A stretch of 18,913 bases of DNA, taken from assembly GCA_002386045.1 (NCBI GenBank), contig DGEQ01000074.1, forward strand, positions 1,931 to 20,843, in the 5' to 3' direction. Source of the DNA: Hungateiclostridiaceae bacterium UBA3922. GTDB taxonomy: Bacteria; Bacillota; Clostridia; Acetivibrionales; DTU013. The notes under the pieces are model-generated. The model saw nothing but the letters and a program-made list of their open reading frames with translations, made no database searches and had not been told where the DNA came from. Position 1 is the first letter of the stretch, and each line of letters begins with the position of its first letter. The translations under genes and the position numbers were made by a program. This document shows positions 16,059 to 18,913 of this stretch, piece by piece.

Positions 16059-16572
16059 TGGTATCGTCAACCCCGTTAATATCATTGCCGGTACTGCCTT
16101 CCCGGCTTTTGTCCAAGATTATCCTCAGCTTCTCGAGATTTTTTCTGAACGTGGGTTTTTCTTCGCCGTCCACGGTACGGACAGTTTTTTCTTCATCCGC
16201 CTTTCTTCTGCTTCTTGCGTTATAGATGCCGCGGTACTTCTCAAAAATCGATCTGAAATCGAACCCCCCTGAGTTTTGCGCTTCTTCAGTCAGTACCTCC
16301 GCATCCTCGCCGATTTCCACGTTGGTGAGGAATTCGACGGACTTCTGCGTGGTGGCGATCAAAACGTAACTTTTCCCCGCCCTTACAAGATGCAGCCTCT
16401 TGTCCGGGCTCAGCATCACCGTCTCGATTATGCTTATGTTCCTGCCCTGCATCGATTTTGCCTGCTTGCGTCCGATATACCTTGTAGTGACATATGTAAG
16501 GAACAGCAAAGCAGTGAAACCGATCAGCAACAGGATTATCTGCAGAACTGTTTTTATGTCGAATTGCATCAT
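16033..16572 (-). CDS. fliO: Flagellar biosynthetic protein FliO (FliZ-type)
   Basis: FliO is a small membrane protein that helps assemble the FliP ring of the flagellar export gate. This 179-residue product has one N-terminal membrane segment at about residues 8-28. A short cytoplasmic beta domain follows at about 43-95 (ISIIETVMLSPDKRLHLV), typical of the FliO family (called FliZ in older Bacillus work). The tail from about 100 is charged and poorly conserved. Two adjacent ATGs follow a GGGGG stretch; the second, at 16569, has the better spacing, so the start is uncertain by one codon. Its 3' end overlaps fliP. FliO is poorly conserved, so the call rests on topology, the small domain and its place directly before fliP. 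Confidence 0.9.
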   Translation of the reverse strand: MMQFDIKTVLQIILLLIGFTALLFLTYVTTRYIGRKQAKSMQGRNISIIETVMLSPDKRLHLVRAGKSYVLIATTQKSVEFLTNVEIGEDAEVLTEEAQNSGGFDFRSIFEKYRGIYNARSRRKADEEKTVRTVDGEEKPTFRKNLEKLRIILDKSREGSTGNDINGVDDTNDKDETRS

Positions 16573-16599
16573 TAACCCCCGGCCTGCAAGCGACTTTCC

Positions 16600-16638
16600 T
16601 CACCGGCTGTCCAGCCTGTACCGGTCATTTCACCGGCT
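16600..16638. repeat. 9-bp direct repeat TCACCGGCT in the cheY-fliO gap, with small hairpins
   Basis: TCACCGGCT occurs at 16600-16608 and again at 16630-16638, copies starting 30 bp apart, directly after the cheY stop. In the transcript the copy next to cheY can pair with a nearby ACCGG to form a 5-6 bp stem with a 6-nt loop. A second 4-bp stem (GGCT/AGCC) follows. There is no U-run, so this is not a terminator. Significance is unknown. Confidence 0.4.
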
Positions 16639-16640
16639 TT

Positions 16641-17003
16641 TCAGCCCAGCACCTTCTTTACTGCTTCTATGACCCTCTCTGCCTGGAATGGCTTGACTAT
16701 GAAATCCCTTGCACCTGCCTGTATCGACTCAATGACCATGGCCTGCTGGCCCATGGCCGAACACATGATAACCTGTGATTCGGGATTTATCTTGCGGATC
16801 TCTCTGACTGCCTCTATACCATTGACTTCGGGCATCGTGATATCCATTATCACAAGGTCCGGCATCAGTTCCCTGTATTTTTCGATAGCCCGGCTTCCGT
16901 TCTCTGCTTCTCCTATAACTTCATACCCGTTCTTGGTCAAGATGTCTCTGATCATCATCCTCATAAATGCTGCATCATCAACAATCAAGACGGTCTTTCC
17001 CAT
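16641..17003 (-). CDS. cheY: Chemotaxis response regulator CheY
   Basis: A 120-residue single receiver domain, the normal CheY length, with no output domain. All signature residues are present: acidic pocket D9/D10, phospho-acceptor D54 (VIMDITMP), switch S82 and K104 (IVKPF). CheA phosphorylates it; CheY-P binds FliM/FliY to control motor rotation and is dephosphorylated by FliY and CheC. In Bacillus-type systems CheY-P promotes counter-clockwise (smooth) rotation, the reverse of E. coli; whether that holds here is inference. The ATG is preceded by AGGAGAGAG. It follows fliY after 108 bp and precedes fliO by 68 bp, the usual clostridial position between switch and export genes. Confidence 0.96.
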   Translation of the reverse strand: MGKTVLIVDDAAFMRMMIRDILTKNGYEVIGEAENGSRAIEKYRELMPDLVIMDITMPEVNGIEAVREIRKINPESQVIMCSAMGQQAMVIESIQAGARDFIVKPFQAERVIEAVKKVLG

Positions 17004-17070
17004 AAAATCTCTCTCCTTGTGTGTAGTGAGTCGAATATTATGTTATTTTCCCGCTCTTTCATGTATATTT

Positions 17071-17080
17071 ATGTTAACAT
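17071..17080. repeat. 10-bp perfect palindrome ATGTTAACAT in the fliY-cheY gap
   Basis: The ten bases ATGTTAACAT read the same on both strands and lie about 68 bp upstream of the cheY start, overlapping the candidate -10 box. The size and position fit a small operator. A single 10-bp palindrome in AT-rich DNA can also be chance, and I know no regulator for it. Confidence 0.3.
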
Positions 17081-17099
17081 TTCGCAGATATATAATCAA
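17071..17099 (-). promoter_or_regulatory. Possible weak sigma-A-type promoter before cheY
   Basis: In the 108-bp fliY-cheY gap, the minus strand carries TTGATT, a 17-base spacer, then TAACAT. Each hexamer matches 4 of 6 bases of the sigma-A consensus. The -10 part is half of the perfect palindrome ATGTTAACAT. This is the longest gap in the window, so a secondary promoter for cheY and downstream genes is plausible, but the match is weak and could be chance in AT-rich sequence. Confidence 0.25.
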
Positions 17100-17111
17100 G
17101 GCATATTTTTG

Positions 17112-18311
17112 CTACAGGCGCTTGCTGGGATCTGCGATATCGGTTATCCTGACGCCGAAGCTCTCGTCGATGACAACGACTTCTCCCTTGGCTATCTGCT
17201 TCCCGTTCACCAGGATGTCCACCGGTTCGCCGGCCAGTTTGTCGAGTTCTATTATGGATCCCGGGCTGAACTCCAGTATATCCTTGATCAGTTTCTGCGT
17301 CCTTCCGAGCTCTACCGTGATCTGCAGCGGCACATCCATGATGATACTGATATTGTTCTTGTCCAGCACGATCCTTTCTTCCTCGAAACTCTGGAACTGG
17401 GCAGGCTGTACATTCACAGGCTCCCTGTGCTGCTGCGTTTCGCGCTGCCCGTATCCATTATCGTACTGGGGAGTGTTGTAATATATCTGCTGTGCCTGCT
17501 GGGGCTGGCTGTAAGGCTGCTGTGCCTGCGGCTGCTGGCCCGGGGACCCGGGAACAGCAGGCTCTGTCGCTGCCTGCAAACCTCCGTCGCCGGGATCGGC
17601 AGGTTTCGAGGGCTGTACGATTTCATCCGGGATTTCGTATGTGCCGCTGTCCGTTTCGGTGTTCAGCAGCGAGCCGACCATTTCCTTCGCGAAGGCGATC
17701 GGTATGATCTGCATTATCTCGCTGTCCACGAGCTCGCCTATTACCATCTTGAAAGCTACTTTCACGACCTTTTCGTTGTCGTCGAGCAGGCCGGCCTCAG
17801 CCATGTTATCCGCGTTGAAAATGAATGCCTTGGGAGGTGAGATGTCAATCCTTTTGTCGAACACAGAGGACATCGAAGTGGAAGCCGATCCCACCATCTG
17901 GTTCATAGCCTCGCTTATAGCACTCAGGTGCAGTTCAGTGAGGCCGCCCTCGGTATTCGACCCGTCGCCTCCCATCATCAGGTCAGTTATGACCTTCACG
18001 TCATGCTCCTTCAATATGAGCAGGTTCGTCCCTACCAGGCCGTTGGTGTATTCCACCCTCACTCCTACATGCGACTGTGAGTACTGCGTGGATATTTCCT
18101 TCCACGTGCACACCGTTACCTTGGGAGTCGTTATCGTCACTTTCTGCCCAAGAAGTGCAAACAATGTCGTGGCCGATGTACCCATGCTTATGTTGCCTAT
18201 CTCTCCAAGGGCATCAACTTCCTGCGGATCGAGGTTTTCTCCGCCGGCGCTTTCCGACACCGCTCCTTTCAGCAATGCATCTATTTCAGCCTGTGATAAC
18301 ATGTCACCCAT
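17112..18311 (-). CDS. fliY: Flagellar motor switch phosphatase FliY (CheC-like plus FliN domain)
   Basis: FliY is a C-ring protein of Firmicutes that also dephosphorylates CheY-P. In the 399 residues seen here: MLSQAEIDALL at 4-14 is the FliM/FliY-type N-terminal peptide. Two CheC phosphatase centres fit D/S-x3-E-x2-N-x22-P exactly, D33/E37/N40/P63 and S130/E134/N137/P160. A Pro/Gln-rich linker spans about 222-315. A FliN (SpoA) domain spans about 316-395. The start is ATG at 18311, 7 nt after GGAGG and overlapping the fliM stop as TGATG. A GTG three bases upstream is possible but sits too close to the Shine-Dalgarno. Bacillus FliY is about 378 residues, so the linker is somewhat long. Both active centres being intact suggests real phosphatase activity (inference). 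Confidence 0.96.
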   Translation of the reverse strand: MGDMLSQAEIDALLKGAVSESAGGENLDPQEVDALGEIGNISMGTSATTLFALLGQKVTITTPKVTVCTWKEISTQYSQSHVGVRVEYTNGLVGTNLLILKEHDVKVITDLMMGGDGSNTEGGLTELHLSAISEAMNQMVGSASTSMSSVFDKRIDISPPKAFIFNADNMAEAGLLDDNEKVVKVAFKMVIGELVDSEIMQIIPIAFAKEMVGSLLNTETDSGTYEIPDEIVQPSKPADPGDGGLQAATEPAVPGSPGQQPQAQQPYSQPQQAQQIYYNTPQYDNGYGQRETQQHREPVNVQPAQFQSFEEERIVLDKNNISIIMDVPLQITVELGRTQKLIKDILEFSPGSIIELDKLAGEPVDILVNGKQIAKGEVVVIDESFGVRITDIADPSKRL

Positions 18312-18913
18312 CACTCTTCCTCCTTCTTCACGACCCGTGTTATCCTGACAGCCGTCCTGTTCTTCTTTACGCCGGGGATACCATAGAACTTCAGGAGGTC
18401 GCCTACACGAACCTCAAGTTCGTCATTTACACCAGTATCCAGCGCAAGCACATCTCCCGGCTGCAGTTCAAGAACATCCCTGACCGTTACGGTCGTCCTG
18501 CCCAGTACCGCCCTGACGGGAACATAGGTGCTCTGAACTCCCTTTTCGATATCCCGTTTCATCTCAGGCGTGGCTTCCTTCTCGATGGTGGAAAACCAGA
18601 ACCTGGTACTGAGCTTCGAAACTATCGGTTCGACCACCATGTGGGGTATGCATATGTTCATCATTCCGTCTACTTCGCCGACATGCGCGTTCAATGTTAT
18701 AAGGGCTACCGTTTCATTCTGCGCGACTATCTGGGCATACTGCGCATTGGTCTCTATCTTGTCGAGCCTTGGCCTTATCGACAGGACATTTTCCCACGGC
18801 TCACGCATCAGGTTCAGCATCTGTATCATGATCCTCTCGATTATGGCCAGTTCGATCTCGGTAAACTCCCTGATCCTTTCCAGCGAAGATCCCCTGCCGC
18901 CGAGGATCCTGTC
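18311..18913 (-). CDS. fliM: Flagellar motor switch protein FliM (C-terminal part, 5' end outside window)
   Basis: FliM is the C-ring switch protein that binds CheY-P and helps set motor rotation. About 200 C-terminal residues are visible. The open frame runs to the last base of the window, so the start and the N-terminal CheY-binding helix lie outside. The visible part opens with the FliM middle-domain block DRILGGRG followed by REFTEIELAIIERI, which is highly typical of the family. It ends in a SpoA/FliN-type beta domain (VLELQPGDVLALDT, then VGDLLKFYGIPGVKK). The stop TGA overlaps by one base the ATG of fliY (TGATG), so the two are probably translationally coupled. Family identity is close to certain. 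Confidence 0.97.
   Translation of the reverse strand, partial: DRILGGRGSSLERIREFTEIELAIIERIMIQMLNLMREPWENVLSIRPRLDKIETNAQYAQIVAQNETVALITLNAHVGEVDGMMNICIPHMVVEPIVSKLSTRFWFSTIEKEATPEMKRDIEKGVQSTYVPVRAVLGRTTVTVRDVLELQPGDVLALDTGVNDELEVRVGDLLKFYGIPGVKKNRTAVRITRVVKKEEE

Noticed and set aside
16573..16640. Stem-loops after cheY considered as a terminator
   Set aside because: Stems are only 4-6 bp and no U-run follows; fliO follows directly in the conserved operon order.

Overview
The window is one continuous stretch of a flagellar/chemotaxis (fla/che) operon. All genes lie on the minus strand, so it reads from high to low coordinates. Gene content and order (fliM, fliY, cheY, fliO, fliP, fliQ, fliR, flhB, flhA, flhF, flhG, a PilZ gene, cheB, cheA, cheW, cheC, cheD, an unknown membrane protein, sigD, fapA, a small unknown) are those of motile Firmicutes. 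FliY in place of a plain FliN, the CheC/CheD adaptation pair, SigD inside the operon and FapA near its end point to class Clostridia rather than Bacilli. Arg codons AGG/AGA and Ile codon ATA look frequent by eye. I cannot name a genus.

Layout in transcription order. (1) Switch complex, 18913-17112: the 3' part of fliM (cut by the window edge) and fliY with two intact CheC-type phosphatase centres. (2) cheY, 17003-16641, follows the largest gap of the window (108 bp), which holds a weak promoter-like sequence and a 10-bp palindrome. (3) Type III export gate, 16572-10955: fliO, fliP, fliQ, fliR, flhB, flhA. (4) Placement and number control, 10859-8777: flhF and flhG. (5) A YcgR/DgrA-type PilZ protein, 8757-8062, a probable cyclic-di-GMP input to the motor. 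(6) Chemosensory core and adaptation, 8062-3266: cheB, cheA, cheW, cheC, cheD. (7) Tail, 3263-28: a 133-residue two-TM coiled protein of unknown function, the sigma factor SigD/FliA, FapA (DUF342), and a 109-residue highly charged unknown protein. Only 27 bp with an 11-bp tandem repeat remain after the last stop.

The genes are packed: several stops and starts overlap (TGATG, TAATG, ATGA) or abut, implying translational coupling, and no stretch over 108 bp lacks a gene. I see no factor-independent terminator, so the operon probably continues on both sides. Functionally, receptor signals pass through CheW/CheA to CheY and CheB. CheY-P acts on FliM/FliY and is removed by FliY and CheC. CheD and CheB modify receptors. 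FlhF/FlhG set where flagella form. FliO-R, FlhA and FlhB export the parts. SigD switches on late genes. No cheR is present here, so receptor methylation must be encoded elsewhere.

No mobile element, CRISPR array, tRNA or rRNA was seen. The least explained parts are the two small proteins flanking sigD-fapA, the operon-embedded PilZ protein, and small hairpins in the few intergenic gaps. I found nothing that looks like a wholly new system.
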